Source of the DNA: Portunus trituberculatus
Taxonomy: Eukaryota; Arthropoda; Malacostraca; Decapoda; Portunidae
Assembly (NCBI RefSeq): GCF_017591435.1
Contig: NC_059296.1
Coordinates: 11,647,938-11,711,937 of the forward strand
Length of the DNA stretch: 64,000 bases
Reading direction: 5' to 3'
Below the pieces are notes generated by a model. The model did no database searches. It saw only the letters and a list, made by a program, of their open reading frames with translations, and was not told where the DNA came from. Shown in pieces: positions 1-49,949 of this stretch (its first letter is position 1; each line of letters starts with the position of its first letter). Made by a program: the position numbers and the translations under genes.

Positions 1-60
1 TGAAGAAAATTCTACTTTAACCTGAACAAATACAATGAATATAATTGCAAAATACATTAC

Positions 61-36162
<36,102 letters not shown>

Positions 36163-37180
36163 CTGGGGAGTAAACAAAAGAGAAACAGTTTAGTGTCATG
36201 GCGTGAAGGGGACTGCATTCACACAATCCTTACACACAAGATGCGTGCTGATCAACCCAAGTGCCCACTGACACTCCCCAGCGCCTGTGTTACTTATGTG
36301 TTGCTCCTCCTTATCTGGACACTCATCTGACGCACATTCCCTCCCCCACCATTACGTCACTTGTAATGGCGATCCTGCCCACCACGACCCGCCATGCATC
36401 GGGGGTCGTCATGAAGCGTCGCGGCGCAGTTAAGACTCGAGGCCGTCACGTTCACATGGGCTCGGTCGGCCTCCAATGCCTGTTGTTGCGCTGATCCTTC
36501 TCCTCCTCCTCCTCCTCCTCCTCCAATTCCTCCCCCTCCTCCTTCATTCACTCACGGGTTTACTGTGACCGCATGAGGTTCTACTACAATATCTCCTCAA
36601 GTTTCCCTCCTCCTTCACCTTACACTTTTCCTCCTCCTCGTTCCCCTCCTCTACCTCCTTTTCCAATGTACATTTTCTGCTGTGCACCAGATTTCGTTTG
36701 GTACATGTACAACCAGATACAAAAAACAACACACGCCTTGGCTGAACATAATGGAATGATAAGCTACGAGTTTCTGTTTCTTATTAACCAAATAATGACT
36801 GTCTGCGTATTTTACTAGTGTTTGATGTTGAACGTGATATCATGGTAAATTAAAATGCGCCTTATCAGCAAACATGAGTGCTTCGAGGCAAGTACATGAC
36901 AACACTGCCTGCATGCACATCCCTCGCGCGACCGACTGTTTGCACATCGGCGGCTGAGTGACAAAGTGACTGACAGCACCAGTTAATAGAAGTCTAGAGG
37001 CGCCACCGGGTATGTTGACTCACTGCTCTCCATTCCTCCCCCCTTCTCCTCTTCCTCCTCACACACACTCCAGAAGAAACTCCACATAGACAACATAATT
37101 AAGAAGAAAATAACCCGCCCCTCGTTCACAAGCATATATAAACAAACCACAATCAGCTAATGTCCCGCAATAGGAGAGGA
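36163..37180. other. Sequence upstream of LRR1, no exon recognised
   Basis: About 1 kb upstream of the LRR1 acceptor. It contains CTC-rich DNA but no LRR N-cap pattern (CPxxCxC) that I could identify. Confidence 0.55.
36495..36545. repeat. (CTC)n trinucleotide repeat
   Basis: CTC repeat with minor interruptions, followed to 36665 by pyrimidine-rich DNA. Confidence 0.9.
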
Positions 37181-37184
37181 TGTA

Positions 37185-37185
<1 letters not shown>

Positions 37186-37277
<92 letters not shown>
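37186..37277. repeat. (GT)n microsatellite
   Basis: 92 bp of GT. Confidence 0.97.
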
Positions 37278-37278
<1 letters not shown>

Positions 37279-37411
37279 TCAAGGGCGTGGCATTATACAT
37301 GGTTCCTTCCTTTGCTATGAATGGTTTTTGCAGAAGTGAAACACGCTGGTTATTTATATCAGTGTTTAAATCATCACCACTATCTCTGCGTAGGTGTTGT
37401 CTTGTCTTGTC

Positions 37412-37414
<3 letters not shown>

Positions 37415-37470
<56 letters not shown>
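37415..37470. repeat. (GA)n microsatellite
   Basis: 56 bp of GA. Confidence 0.97.
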
Positions 37471-37474
<4 letters not shown>

Positions 37475-37536
37475 CGTTGTGTGTGTGTTTGTATGTGTGT
37501 GTACTGCCAAGTGGTGGTGCAAGGCAGTAACCGAGT

Positions 37537-37537
<1 letters not shown>

Positions 37538-37581
<44 letters not shown>
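37538..37581. repeat. (CA)n microsatellite
   Basis: 44 bp of CA; with the GT at 37186 it forms an inverted GT...CA pair about 260 bp apart. Confidence 0.97.
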
Positions 37582-37584
<3 letters not shown>

Positions 37585-40500
37585 TATCTCCGACACCTCC
37601 CACACAACACCCAGTCCTTTCATCCTTATCTCAATCACGAATTTCTTTCTTTCTTCACTGCTCGGTCAGAGGAAAGACGTCTCAGGGAACAAGTGTCGGG
37701 GGCGGAGATAGTTCCTGCAACCCAACACTACCGCCAAATAAAAACAGCAAGACCTTTACGAGACAGACGGTGCCACTTAGAGCCTAATAAAGAGATGTTT
37801 CCAACGATACAGGGAGTCAGAAAGCAAGTGAACGGAGCACTAACCTTTATTGCCATCGAAGCCTGTCAATAGTATACGCAAGAAGGCGTCGCTGGACCAG
37901 TCAACAATCACGAGAAGGTAAAATCGAGCGGTGGATATAAATATTTTGGATTCGGTCTGCTGGTAAGCCCTAATCAGGCCGGTGAGTGACTACCCGCTTT
38001 GTCACTTCTCTACCAAACCGGTACGACCACATTCTCCTCACAGCATCGCTAATCCACATCGAGTAAAAGGATTAGAGCATGTGCACGTCTCATCCCAGAC
38101 AGCCTGAATCCTGCCCGCCTCCTCTACTCCCTTCTCTTCACGCGGCGGGGAAAACATCATGATGGCCAGTCAGGAAAACGTCAAAAGAAACCACCTCATG
38201 GCTTACAAATATTTGCTCAAGCTGGCACCTGTTTTCCTCACGAAGGATGGTTTTTTTTATGGAGTGCGGGAGGTGCTGGCGTGAATATCGAGGCGCTTAG
38301 GTAATGCCGAGAAGTGACTAATAATTGCTCTACACGGCTGCCTCGCTCATCGAAGTAAGAAAATGCTACTACATATATAATGATGCTGCTGGCCATCATC
38401 GTGTCTTATTAAGCGGGTCAGTGCGTTTTGGTGTGAGGTGTGTAGGGAAGTAGTCTCGCCCTTCTCGGATAAAGGCTTCAGATTGGGCCAGTCCGAAAGG
38501 CAACTCGTGCACGGGGAGGAGGAGCAACGTGATGCTGCTGAGAGGTATCAGTGTTTGTGCTCGGGTGAGTCTGGTGATGCGTCCCTTACATGAGGTGAAG
38601 CAGAGCACGTTGCTTCTTTTGGTTGTGTGTGTATAAGGAGGGAGAAAAGAAAATAAGTTATCATGGTTATGCATCTTGTGGGTTTTAATAATGCACATAA
38701 ATTTTTATATGGGATCTTGGTATTTCATTTTAGTTACATAGTTCTGTAGGAAAATAAGTTCATGTGGTGGAGGCAAAACAGTGCAGCCAAGCCACGGCCA
38801 CACTGGTAATGGTGATGCTAGTGACGGGCAATGAATAACAACTTTTTCCCCTCACAAGCTTTTAACAACCGATCAACAGGAGACTGACCTTTCAGCTCTT
38901 ATCTCTAATTCCATGTTACATTAAGCTGATAAGATCGCGCGCTGGCATGAGTAACGGTTCCCTTCTAGACTCAACCTAACACCTATACTTGTCAGGACAA
39001 CGACCTTGATGGACTAGTGGACGGGCAGCGCGCCCAGACAGACGACCTATACGACTCCCTAGACAGACGATCTACTCCTGCCGCCACGACGAGCTGCGAG
39101 TGAGGCGTGTCGATGGTATCAGGCCGGGCATGGTGCACCACCAGACTCTACCACCGCAAATAAGTGTGGTCGGTTATCGTATACAGACTTCCTCTCCTTC
39201 CCCGTTCATTTCCATCCAGTGTACGTGAAGTGAACCGCATATTTCATTCCCTGATCTGCGTCCCTCGTGAGCGGTGCCTCGATAATTTTGACCCAAAGTG
39301 GAGGTGACGTGAGGCATGACCGAGGGTTTTATCTCGCCACAGGTTGACGGACCAAGATTCATTACCTGCACCGTCACATCAATCGTAATTACTTATACCG
39401 CTTGTTGCAGCTTGTGTCCTCTCAGTGTCAGCATCATTATTTACAAACACGTTTCCACTTAACGAAGCCAATTAATGTCAAAAACTTCAGAAACTCGATA
39501 TTTTTGTTACTTGATATCGCATAACTTGATATCCGCCGGTTAATCTCCAGAGTCGACTCTTATGGTAATTCCTGGTGGTCTGCGGGAGACGAGTCACCTG
39601 CATGCCTGGGGGAGGCTCAGGGATGCTTACACAATAAGAATCCTCAGTAAGTCCCAATGCATCCGTCAGAGAGTCCTCCTTCTCAGTTTGGTCGGTGAAT
39701 TCTGGATCTGAGCGGAGCGTTGCACAACCACAGCAACACACGTGCGTGGAGAGTATAGAGGATTCCATCCTTCATTCAGTGTGGAGGACAGATCGCTCCT
39801 TATAGGTCACTTGTCATGGTTCTGTGAAGGAACAAACTGACTATACCAATAAAGACAAATGCCCATGAAGTAAAAAGCGTAGTTCCTTCTGGGAACATTC
39901 GCACTGGGAACGCCACAATAGATGTGAAATAACTGAATATCCATCAATGATATTAGATAAGTTACTCTTAATGAGGTACATAAGAGCACCTCTCCGTGCC
40001 TCCTTCCACCGCTGCGTTTGGCCCAGTTTGGTCAAGTTACCTTGTGGTCACACAAAGTGACTCGGCAGACAGCCATGGTTCGGCCTTATATTTTCCAATG
40101 ATAAAAAAATTGAAGATGAAAATGAAATATTGAGACAAAAACAATCCTTGGAGACGTGTTATTTTCATGATTATCTGCCAATCCACGGTGACAGGATTGG
40201 CTGCTATAAAGAACACCTGATAATCGAAAAGTCATAAAAAAGAACCTCGTGGAGAACCAACTCCCGGCCGTAATACTGCCTGGCGACGGCCGGGATATCA
40301 GTCTGTCCTGCGGCGGGCTTGCGGGCGCATGGCAGAAACATCGCCGCGGCAAAGTCATATCCACCCGAACCGGCTAACAGTTCGTCACTTATCGAAGCTC
40401 AGCATCTACTTCGGTCATAAACCTATCAGCTGATATGCCACGCCGCGCCCCGCCCTTCTCTAGGTCAGAAGTCAAGTTAGGGTGGTTAGTGAAAGAGAAC

Positions 40501-41610
40501 GAGGAGAGACTATCTAATCTATCGCTTAAGGAAAGGGGGCCTGTGTAGAGGATCGAGGAGGACGATAACACCCTGTTCTGATATGCCTCGCTAATTTGCA
40601 TCGATTAAAGGCAACCAAACTCTACGTGTGTTGTCGATGCGAGCCGTGTTTATGCGTGATAAACTCAGGTTAATTCGTGCGCAGAAAGAAAGTCGGCGCA
40701 GATAATGAGGCCCTTTAGGCAGCCCTGAAGGAGGAAAAATACCGACGCTCTCTGATAGACACTAGACTGGCAAAATCGGAACGATCTTTCCATTTGCAAA
40801 GAATAAAAAAGGCCAATTTTCTTAGCATAAAAAGCTTGATGGGAATTAATGGACACATGATATGCATGTTGAAGCACGCGTTAGTCAGGCGATGTCTCAG
40901 CTTAGGAGAGGCGAAGGCGTGGCGGACAGGAGCGGCTGTCTAAGAACGGCTAGGCGTCTTACTAAGGTGAAGAGAGATCCAATTGTCGCTGATTGGCGAG
41001 CGGCGGCTGCCATCAGATCGTTATTGAAGACCACAGTAACCTTCGTCGTGACTTTTTTATTTCACTTTCATATACAAAATAAAAAAAACGAAACCCATTT
41101 CTTGGTTCTAAACTTTTAGGCGAGCGTGAAAATTGTGGCGGTGAGCAGCATGGTACCAATGGCTGGTTAGCCCGGACGGTACAAGCAAGACTAGATTCTG
41201 CTAAAAGTATCTGACTTTCTCAACTTTCCCGTCATACAAGGCGCCACTTTAATGCTATTTTTTTTCCAGAATGACGAAAACTACATAAGAGCAGCTTCTC
41301 AAGTCTTATATTTAGGGACTTGATGTAATATAATGAAGGGGTATCATGAGGCACACTTCACGTTCTTCACGGAATATTTCAAACACTTTACATCTCGATA
41401 CTCTCATGTATTAACCACGAACTATCATTAGCTAGTACTTAATGCCATAACTTTGCTGAATGGATTTGCTTTACATTGAGGAAACGTAAGACTATACTAA
41501 AATATTGCGAAGGAACAAATTTTACTTTTAGTGACCAACTTGGATTGCATAAGGTAAGTAGATTTACGAAAATGTAAAGAAATACATAAACTTATAATAA
41601 TATATTGCAT
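37582..41610. other. 4-kb stretch without recognised features
   Basis: Mostly unique-looking sequence with few microsatellites. Several spots look like isolated splice sites (for example 38048, 39590), but none gives a peroxidasin LRR N-cap. No gene recognised. Confidence 0.5.

Positions 41611-41612
<2 letters not shown>

Positions 41613-41703
<91 letters not shown>
41613..41703. repeat. (AC)n microsatellite
   Basis: About 90 bp of AC immediately upstream of the A-tailed SINE at 41728. Confidence 0.97.
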
Positions 41704-41705
<2 letters not shown>

Positions 41706-41727
41706 GAAGCAACATTGCACAACCGTA

Positions 41728-41998
41728 AAGCTTAATGGAAAGCGGTGGCGTCCATGCGTTCGAATTCCACCATGTGCCGTCTTGAAACTTCATTTGTCGA
41801 GTGGTTTAAAGTTACCTACAGGTCACCATGATACCCAGGTTCTAGGTGGTTACACTAAAGATGCGCTTGGGTGGTGATATGGGCCCTAATATGGGTATAT
41901 ACCTCTATAAATAAAATTGCCTGCGTCCATGAGCTGAATACCGCTTCCCATACTCTACAGGCGTTATAGGAAATAACAAAAAAAAAAAAATAATAATA
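41728..41998 (+). mobile_element. A-tailed SINE (family C), copy 2
   Basis: Plus-strand copy of the 8172-8440 element. It starts with AGCTTAATGGAAAGCGGTGG and GCGTTCGAATTCC, which looks like a tRNA B box. It then has TCACCATGATACCC, TGATATGGGCCCTAATATGG, AATAAAATTGCC and CCGCTTCC, ending in poly-A plus (AAT)n (41975-42002). Confidence 0.8.
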
Positions 41999-42720
41999 AT
42001 AATCTACACGAGGTGAGACCAAGAGACATTCACTCCTATAACCACTCTATCAACAACAAACCGATAACTAAAGGCGGGAATATTATCCTGATACACGCAC
42101 ACCCAGCTCACACACACCCAGACAACCTCAGCCACGGTCAGAGTAACGTACAACACACTCTTCTTAACTGTTATCCTTCAGTCATAAGTTCTTTGATCTA
42201 GCAAGATTTCAAAATAGTTTGTAATACTAAGTCAGCGTAAAGATCGAGTGAAAACGTGAGGGGCAGTGGAAGTGAATACAAAATACTCTACTTCTCACCA
42301 CAATACACTAGCGCAGGCGACCAAGGCACCAGGACAAAACGCATCCATATTACCATTAGCATCCAATTAACCACGCTCGCAGCCTCCACACGTTTCCATT
42401 GACCAGATAGGTAAAACACCGGCACAAGAACACTGGTATACATACAAACACGCAAAAAACTCGGTCGTTGCGCATGATAGGGAGAGCATTCTGACAGAAG
42501 GTTTGCGCAGCGCCAATTAGGTGGGAGGTTGGCGGTGCGTGCGGCGTCTGGCTCACCTGAGAAATCACCTGCGCACGCTTAGTGTTCCTTAAATTAAGTT
42601 TCAACGAGCGTGCGGTATGGCGGCCGCGATTTGCCCTCATCAAACCACAGGTAATTATACTTGGTGTGTTTAGTGAACATTATTAGGCCTCGAGGGCGGG
42701 GTAAGGTCTGCGTGGTCTGT

Positions 42721-42723
<3 letters not shown>

Positions 42724-42772
<49 letters not shown>
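42724..42772. repeat. (CT)n microsatellite
   Basis: About 49 bp of CT. Confidence 0.97.
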
Positions 42773-42775
<3 letters not shown>

Positions 42776-43129
42776 ACAACGGATGGCAAGATTACTGGCC
42801 TCCCTTTCCTGCTTGATTAGCGAGGCCATAACTTCTCCACTCACCTCTTGGTTCAGAGCTGAGCGGGACAGGCATTATATCGTCATATAGTGTGTAATAT
42901 AATGATGCAATAAAATAAAGTAAGATGTGATATAATATAATACAATATAATAGGCCAGACACTGACATTATGTGCTCCTTTACTTTACTAATATTCATCA
43001 ACGTCTTAAGGAAAAAAATAAATTAAACCTATCTACTGATGAATGCTTTAACTTGCCTCCTCCACCCTCCACCCATTCATGTCCAAACCTCCACCACACC
43101 ACCTTACTCCTTTTCTCATCTCATCACCA

Positions 43130-43370
43130 CCACACACCACCTCGACAATACAGCCAAGACTACACCACATTACATCACCACACCACTATCACCACCACCA
43201 CACCACTTCGACAACACAACCAAGACCACAATACAACACACCACCACACCATGGGCACTATTACCACCACCACACCACTTCGACAACACAACCAAGACTA
43301 CAACACACTACATCACCACACCACTATTACTACCACCACAGCACTTCAACCACACTTCTGCCACCACCAC
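43130..43370 (+). repeat. 66/72-bp minisatellite, ACC-rich
   Basis: The marker CTTCGACAACACAACCAAGA (first copy CCTCGACAATACAGCCAAGA) recurs with its CGACAA core at 43143, 43209 and 43281. A decayed start follows at 43347. The spacings are 66, 72 and 66 bp. An irregular (ACC)n region extends to about 43590. Open frames here are low-complexity (His/Thr/Pro) and not genes. Confidence 0.85.
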
Positions 43371-44040
43371 ATCGCCTGAACTACCCAGATATACTTGTTA
43401 CTGCTACCACCACCACTACCACAGTACACTACCACTATCACACCACAGCACATCATCACGACCACTACTACTACCACACCACCACTACGACACGACTACT
43501 ACAACCACCACCACACATCTCTACCTCACAACCACCTATACCTTCGCGACCACTACCATCACCACTACCAGTTACCACCACAGCACCACCAACAGGATGT
43601 ATAAGAAACAAGCCCTTCATAAATTTTCACGTGGAATTATAGATGAAGGGAGCACGATGTTGGGTTTAATTCCTTCGCTGGATAAAAACAAGAACAATAC
43701 AGTATTTTTATTTATGAATCACATTTATATATAATTATGTGATTACACGCCCGCTCCTTATAGCACTGAACCTTTGGCCTCGCAGTTAGTCGCACGCGGG
43801 GAAGACGCAAGGAAAGAAGAAAGAAGAGAGAAAAAGAAGACTAAAGTAATACACATCCCCATTCATCTTCTATTCTTAAAGCGTAGTCAAAGGACGAAAA
43901 AAAAAAGGAAAATTGAGAAGCAGGAATTTTTCAGGCTGTATCTATCTACTATTCTTACGACTCAGTTCAGGAAGAAAATTACACGTATAACAAACAGTAT
44001 TACTAAACTACTTACTCGGACTATTAGTGTAATTATAACC

Positions 44041-44042
<2 letters not shown>

Positions 44043-44084
<42 letters not shown>
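44043..44084. repeat. (AG)n microsatellite
   Basis: 42 bp of AG. Confidence 0.96.
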
Positions 44085-44090
<6 letters not shown>

Positions 44091-44193
44091 GAGGAAGGTG
44101 GAGAGAGAGAAAAAGTAATCGTATATCAAATCCTTAACTGCAATGGTTATTACTCAACTATTGGTGATAAATTCTCTTCCTTGTAATGAAATG

Positions 44194-44268
44194 AAGGAAG
44201 AAGAAGAAGAAGAAGATGATGATGATGATGATGATGAAGTAGAAGAAGAAGAAGAAGAAGAAGAAGAT
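44194..44268. repeat. (GAA)n-(GAT)n-(GAA)n compound repeat
   Basis: 75 bp of trinucleotide repeat with a GAT block flanked by GAA blocks. Confidence 0.95.
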
Positions 44269-44521
44269 ATACCTTTCCCTCCATATATTTACTCTATCTA
44301 CTTACCATTCCATTAATTTACTAGCGTCCTTTTCTTATCTACCAAAATACCTTTGTCATCTGGTTATTCATATGCATTATGTCATCTTCATAATTCACAT
44401 TCATATCACGAGTAGATGAATAAATTTAACACTCATACCTTCGATTTTTTTTCATTATTTTCTGTTTCTCATTTGATAGTAAGACATTGCCGCAGCTTCC
44501 ACTCTAACACTCCCTAGAATA

Positions 44522-44557
<36 letters not shown>

Positions 44558-44767
44558 CTCCACTCCACTCTCACCCTTTTTTTACACACCGCCGTCTGTC
44601 TTCGTCACTCTTGTCACGTCCTCACCTCAACCTCCACTCAGTTCTTATCGTTTCTCGCCTCCTTAATCTTGTCAGCTTTATCGGTGACGAAGATCAACCA
44701 CCTGCTGGAACTCGACTCACGAATGTCACTGACTGTTTACCCTCCTCCTCCTCCTCCTCCTCCTCAT
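44522..44767. repeat. (CT)n and (CCT)n tracts
   Basis: (CT)n at 44523-44554 and (CCT)n at 44740-44766 in pyrimidine-rich DNA. Confidence 0.9.
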
Positions 44768-45452
44768 TCTCCATTCTCCTTTCCCTCCTCTTCCTTATAA
44801 GCAGTTTCCCATCAGTTCTATTCGTCTCAATCTTGTATATGTTGTTTTATTTTCATGACCTATTTCTTCTCAGCTTTGCCTCGCTATGTCACGAAAGAAG
44901 CTTTAATTTACTTCGTCGGGTGCTGCAGTTCATTGTTCTGAAGCTTTTACTAACACTAATGAGGAGGCACGTATGTTAAAATGCTTCTTTTTGTCAGCTA
45001 AATTTTATGTTGTCGTGTCCGTGGCATTGAGTGATGTTCGGGTAGGAATATAGTATGTTTTCATGTTTTCTCGTGTATTTTTTTACTGTTTGCTTTAACC
45101 TGAAACAACATTAGTGGCTGTGTCTTGACTGTCTTCTTCTTTTCCACTGCTAGTCTGATGTCACGTCACGAGACAGGGAAGGGAAAGTAAATATGTGTGT
45201 TTCGTATGTTGATATCTCGGTGTGGGTGACAGACTACTACTCTCACACATGTTAGCCGTGTTTACTCTGTCTAGTCTCCCTTCCTGCGATGCCACACACC
45301 CATCCACCCCACACATACACATACACACACACCACGTTAGCGTCATAATGAAAGAATGTCCGTTTTCCTCTATGATGTGAAGAGTAATAGTGTATAGACA
45401 GTAAATGATAAATGCTGAAAACATTCCAATACACAACAGAACATCTTCATAT

Positions 45453-45455
<3 letters not shown>

Positions 45456-45524
<69 letters not shown>
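45456..45524. repeat. (CT)n microsatellite
   Basis: 69 bp of CT. Confidence 0.97.
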
Positions 45525-45529
<5 letters not shown>

Positions 45530-45925
45530 CCTTGAGTACGCCTTACGATAAAAATCTTGGCTCCTTTGAAGCGTGAAGTAAAAATTGGGGGATTCATGGG
45601 CTGGCGAGCTGCGGTGTGGTGTTAGTGTGGCGTGCATCTGCTTTCCTCCACGTGTAAGAAAGAACTACAGGTTCTCCTTGATGGCTCAATTCACCACCTT
45701 TCCCTGGGCAACCTTCATAATGCTTTCATAACTCGATGATTTATAACTGTAACGGTGATTTTTTTTTTTTTTCGTTTTTTTCTTCTTTTGTCACGTGTTT
45801 AAGAATCCAAGAAAGACGCTAAGATATGGAAAAAAAAGTTCCCTTCAATATGCCAATCCTAAAAAAGCATGATTAGAAAAAGATATTTCAAAATGTTGCC
45901 TTACTCAGTTTCCTAGGTGTCTTGT

Positions 45926-45929
<4 letters not shown>

Positions 45930-45973
<44 letters not shown>
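45930..45973. repeat. (CT)n microsatellite
   Basis: 44 bp of CT. Confidence 0.97.
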
Positions 45974-45975
<2 letters not shown>

Positions 45976-46354
45976 GTATGTGTGTACATGTGCGCGTGAC
46001 TAGTGGGTGCCAACGTTCACACCTCGCCGCTTTACCCGCTGCCAGCACCTGTCACGGGCTCAACACACCCAGACACGGACGCTCGGCAGCCGGACAGTGA
46101 GGAAGATGGAGAGGCGAAAACCACAAGACCCGCAGCTGTGAACAGATCATACGCTGACGACGGGAAGAAAAAAGACAGAGTTGAAAAATGAAGTATAAGA
46201 AAAATACATTAAGAAATTCTTAAGTCTTTGTCTGTCAGTGGTTTAGCTATAGTTGTTTATTATGTTAAAAAAAAGGTGCATTATTGGCAGCAGGAGGGAA
46301 TAGCTAGGCACCTGCATCTGCTTGATCTACTTGGCTCAGTCTTTGGAGCGTCAA

Positions 46355-46536
<182 letters not shown>

Positions 46537-46636
46537 ACGTGTTAGTCATATTTTAAGCCCATCTTTATTATTATAACTCTTATTTACAGGAAGGAAAACA
46601 CGGTAACGCCTTAATATAACAGGTGAAGAAGATGCC

Positions 46637-46640
<4 letters not shown>

Positions 46641-46703
<63 letters not shown>
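46641..46703. repeat. (AG)n microsatellite
   Basis: 63 bp of AG. Confidence 0.97.
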
Positions 46704-46705
<2 letters not shown>

Positions 46706-47003
46706 AAATCATTCAGTCTTTCCACCGTGCACCTGCACATGGCCACACAAAACAACATCCTCAGTCTGGCAACACAACAATGATCCAGGTTTTCTCTTGG
46801 ATACACTCGAGGAATTTTAACGAAGAGACGCAGCGTTCGTACTTTAACAACGTGTTCTTTTCTTCCCCCCTGACCTCGATGCCGCCCGTCTGTGTCCTTC
46901 CCGCGGCAACACATGAGACAGCAGAAGACTCCCCCGTGTTCCGCAGTGAGTGTAAATTACCAATGGCTCGTTATCCGGCTTATATTCTAGGTTGAGTCAG
47001 GGC

Positions 47004-47004
<1 letters not shown>

Positions 47005-47077
<73 letters not shown>
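47005..47077. repeat. (AG)n microsatellite
   Basis: 73 bp of AG. Confidence 0.97.
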
Positions 47078-47079
<2 letters not shown>

Positions 47080-47083
<4 letters not shown>

Positions 47084-48334
47084 TTAAGTTAATGGTTCAT
47101 AAAGCTCAGTCTAAAAACATCCTCTGGACGTGATACATTATCAAGTCAAGATCTACAGTTCGCATCTTTCCCGCTTAGAATATCCATCTTGTTGTTCTTC
47201 ACCACCACGTCCTTGAGTTTTATAGTAATGTTCTTAATCATCTCGCCTGCTTTAGCACTGAGACCTGCAGGATTTATTTGTATAGTTTAGCATAAATCTA
47301 AAAGCCGTAAAAGGAGAAGAGCCCCGCCGAGACCTATCTAGCAGCGTGGGCTTGGATGTCCCGGCGTGGGCGTGCATCGCGTCCCTGGGGAGATGGGCAG
47401 GGGCGGCACCAGCTTGACAATGCCACCGCTTGTCATCGCGACGCGCCCCAGAGGCCTGTGATACAATTAAGATCCAGTGACGTACGCGGGGAGTGTCTCA
47501 GCGTGAAGGCGTAAGAGAGAGTAAGTGTGTGTGTGTGTGGGTGTGGACGTGAGAGACTTTGTATGGGAGTCGGTTGTCACACGAGTGGTTATGTGTGAAT
47601 GTATGTGCGAGTGTCGGCGAGTGAGTGAGTCGCACCGAGTGTCTGTGAGAGTTAGTGTGTAGGTTTCCAGGATAGGGGCGTGTGGGTGTGACTGCGGGGC
47701 CTATGCAACCTGTCTGACAGTAGAGTGAAGTGAAGCGTGAAGAGTAGAAGGCCGTGGGCGTGTGAGGGAAGAGGTGAGGCATAGGAGGATAAAAGCAGAG
47801 ACAAGCCAGACGAGTGATCTAAAATAAAAACTCAACGAACATGAAAATATTTGAAAATTTCTGCTTTCACGTTCCTCCCATGCAGTCAAATATCCACAAA
47901 CACTAGAACACGACATAGGAATACAAGCAAGCTGTAGAATAGCAGTGAGCCAACACGTGGCAGTGCCTGTATGATGCATGTATAACCTTGTCTTCATAGC
48001 ATCCTTCCTTGGTCCATAAATCTAATATTATTTCAAAGACTTACAAACGAACATCTCTTTAACAACTGTACTTATCCAGCATATGACATATTAGAATCTG
48101 TATTTTGAAACGCGTTGTTCTCTTTTCCACTATATTTTGAAAGCCAGCAAGTAACAAAAACTTTCTCACCTAGTGTTTTGAAAGGTTGCTAGTGAGTAAT
48201 AGAACTTTTCTAGGTGTTATTTTCACCAGTGTTAACTACCACTAGCATCATGAAAACACTCTCAAAACACAGGCAGATTCCATTAAAACTTGTTATAAAC
48301 TAGTTGAGATAAGATGTAGATATGGGTGAGAATA

Positions 48335-48335
<1 letters not shown>
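47080..48335. other. Stretch without recognised features
   Basis: About 1.25 kb. 47500-47700 is rich in TGTG/GAGTG words without a clean period. No gene recognised. Confidence 0.55.

Positions 48336-48337
<2 letters not shown>

Positions 48338-48418
<81 letters not shown>
48338..48418. repeat. (CT)n microsatellite
   Basis: 81 bp of CT. Confidence 0.97.
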
Positions 48419-48421
<3 letters not shown>

Positions 48422-48499
48422 ATAAGGTCGTTGTTTGACTTCACGAAAGGCGAGGAGACAACTCAACTGCCTTTATTCTCTTATGCTGTCTAGTCTTCT

Positions 48500-48623
48500 C
48501 GAGGAGGAGGAGGAGGAGGAGGAGGAGGAGGAGAAGGAAGAGGAGGAGGAGGAGGAGGAGGAGGAGGAGGAGGAGGAGGAGGAGGAGGAGGAGGAGGAGG
48601 AGGAGGAGGAGGAGAAGGAGGAG
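48500..48623. repeat. (GAG)n trinucleotide repeat, 124 bp
   Basis: GAG repeat with two GAA interruptions; open frames here (poly-Glu, poly-Leu, poly-Pro) are artefacts. Confidence 0.97.
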
Positions 48624-48629
48624 CATGTA

Positions 48630-49530
48630 AAGCACAACATCCTCCACTAAAAACTCCAACACACGCTAACAAACAGTGAGGAATTTTTAACCCAAAGGTG
48701 AAAGTCGAGAACATTATTATTTTTGGTTAACTTTTTTCCCTCTCCGTCGATTAATTAAAGACTTCATCGTTGATATTTGGACAGTGATAGCAATGCGTCC
48801 TGACTGTGCCTCTGTCTGGCCGTGGTTACTCCCTTCCTCTCCTCCCCCAATCCTTGCCCCTGCTGAGATAATGCATTCTGGCTTCCCCGCGCTGCATGTT
48901 TTTAATGAGCTCACAGTGTCACCTGCTGCCCGTTAAGGTTTGGCTATTATACACTATCTCTTCATCTGCTGACGTGCGCTGCCTAATGATCCGTAATGGA
49001 AGCCAAGCGGGCATCGTGTTACAGGTACCTTAAGACACATACGTACAGAAATTGATAAAAAAAAAAAAAAAACACAGTATCATGTAAGAAAAAAGGATTA
49101 GGGTGTCAGTCCCCAAAAAACAAGTCAAAAGTGTTACGCAGATTTTGAAGATAAATGTCTTAAAATCCTTCATATACGGAGTAACTTTAAGATAGCAAAG
49201 ATATATGTGAAAATGTGTACAAATCTCGGTCTACATAACCAAAGCTCCAAATTAAGACGGTATGATGATGGTGGGCAGAATTAACACGATACTTATTTTC
49301 TCTCCCCCTCTCGGTAATATACAAGACGACAGGGGTAGTCAGCACTGAAGGGACGGTTCGTATAACAGTGGTGGCCCGCAAATTATCAACCTGTGGCCAA
49401 GTTTACGGTCCGCCTGGCAATGTAATCACCCCCGTCCCCTCAGCAAGAACCTAAAGAAATAACAATTTACACTTGCCTTATCCACTTCACGGTCTGGTGT
49501 TTACAAATGTGTTCTACTCGCTCATGACAC
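48630..49530. other. Stretch without recognised features
   Basis: About 900 bp of unique-looking sequence; no gene or repeat recognised. Confidence 0.55.
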
Positions 49531-49533
49531 ACA

Positions 49534-49534
<1 letters not shown>

Positions 49535-49603
<69 letters not shown>
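49535..49603. repeat. (CT)n microsatellite
   Basis: 69 bp of TC. Confidence 0.97.
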
Positions 49604-49610
<7 letters not shown>

Positions 49611-49885
49611 CCCACATTCTACCAACTCTCATTCGCTTTTTCTCATCGTATTTCGACTCACCTCCTCTGATACCCCCTATACATGCAGCCACTCAAGCAA
49701 GACTGAGGCACGCACATAGAAACGCCAGTTGACGGATAAAAACTTGTACACACACACAAACACACGCGTGCACAATTACATATACGAGAGGGTCAGCGAG
49801 GAAATGGATACAATAAAAACAAGTAGATTCGTAAGTATTTAGAATGACAAGAGAAACCGATAGAGAAGGAGATAAGGAAGGTACG

Positions 49886-49896
49886 GAGAGAGAGAG

Positions 49897-49947
<51 letters not shown>
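49886..49947. repeat. (AG)n-(TG)n compound microsatellite
   Basis: 15 bp of AG joined to 47 bp of TG. Confidence 0.96.

Positions 49948-49949
<2 letters not shown>

Noticed and set aside
38048..38110. Minus-strand CTCSNPFTRCG stretch ending at a donor-like gtgagg, tested as an LRR N-cap.
   Set aside because: Too short between the last Cys and LRR1, no polypyrimidine tract at any acceptor, and no CPxxC start.
43079..43640. Thr/His/Pro-rich open frames as a possible mucin-like or histidine-rich gene.
   Set aside because: They coincide with an ACC-rich minisatellite, all frames stay open, and there are no splice or start signals.
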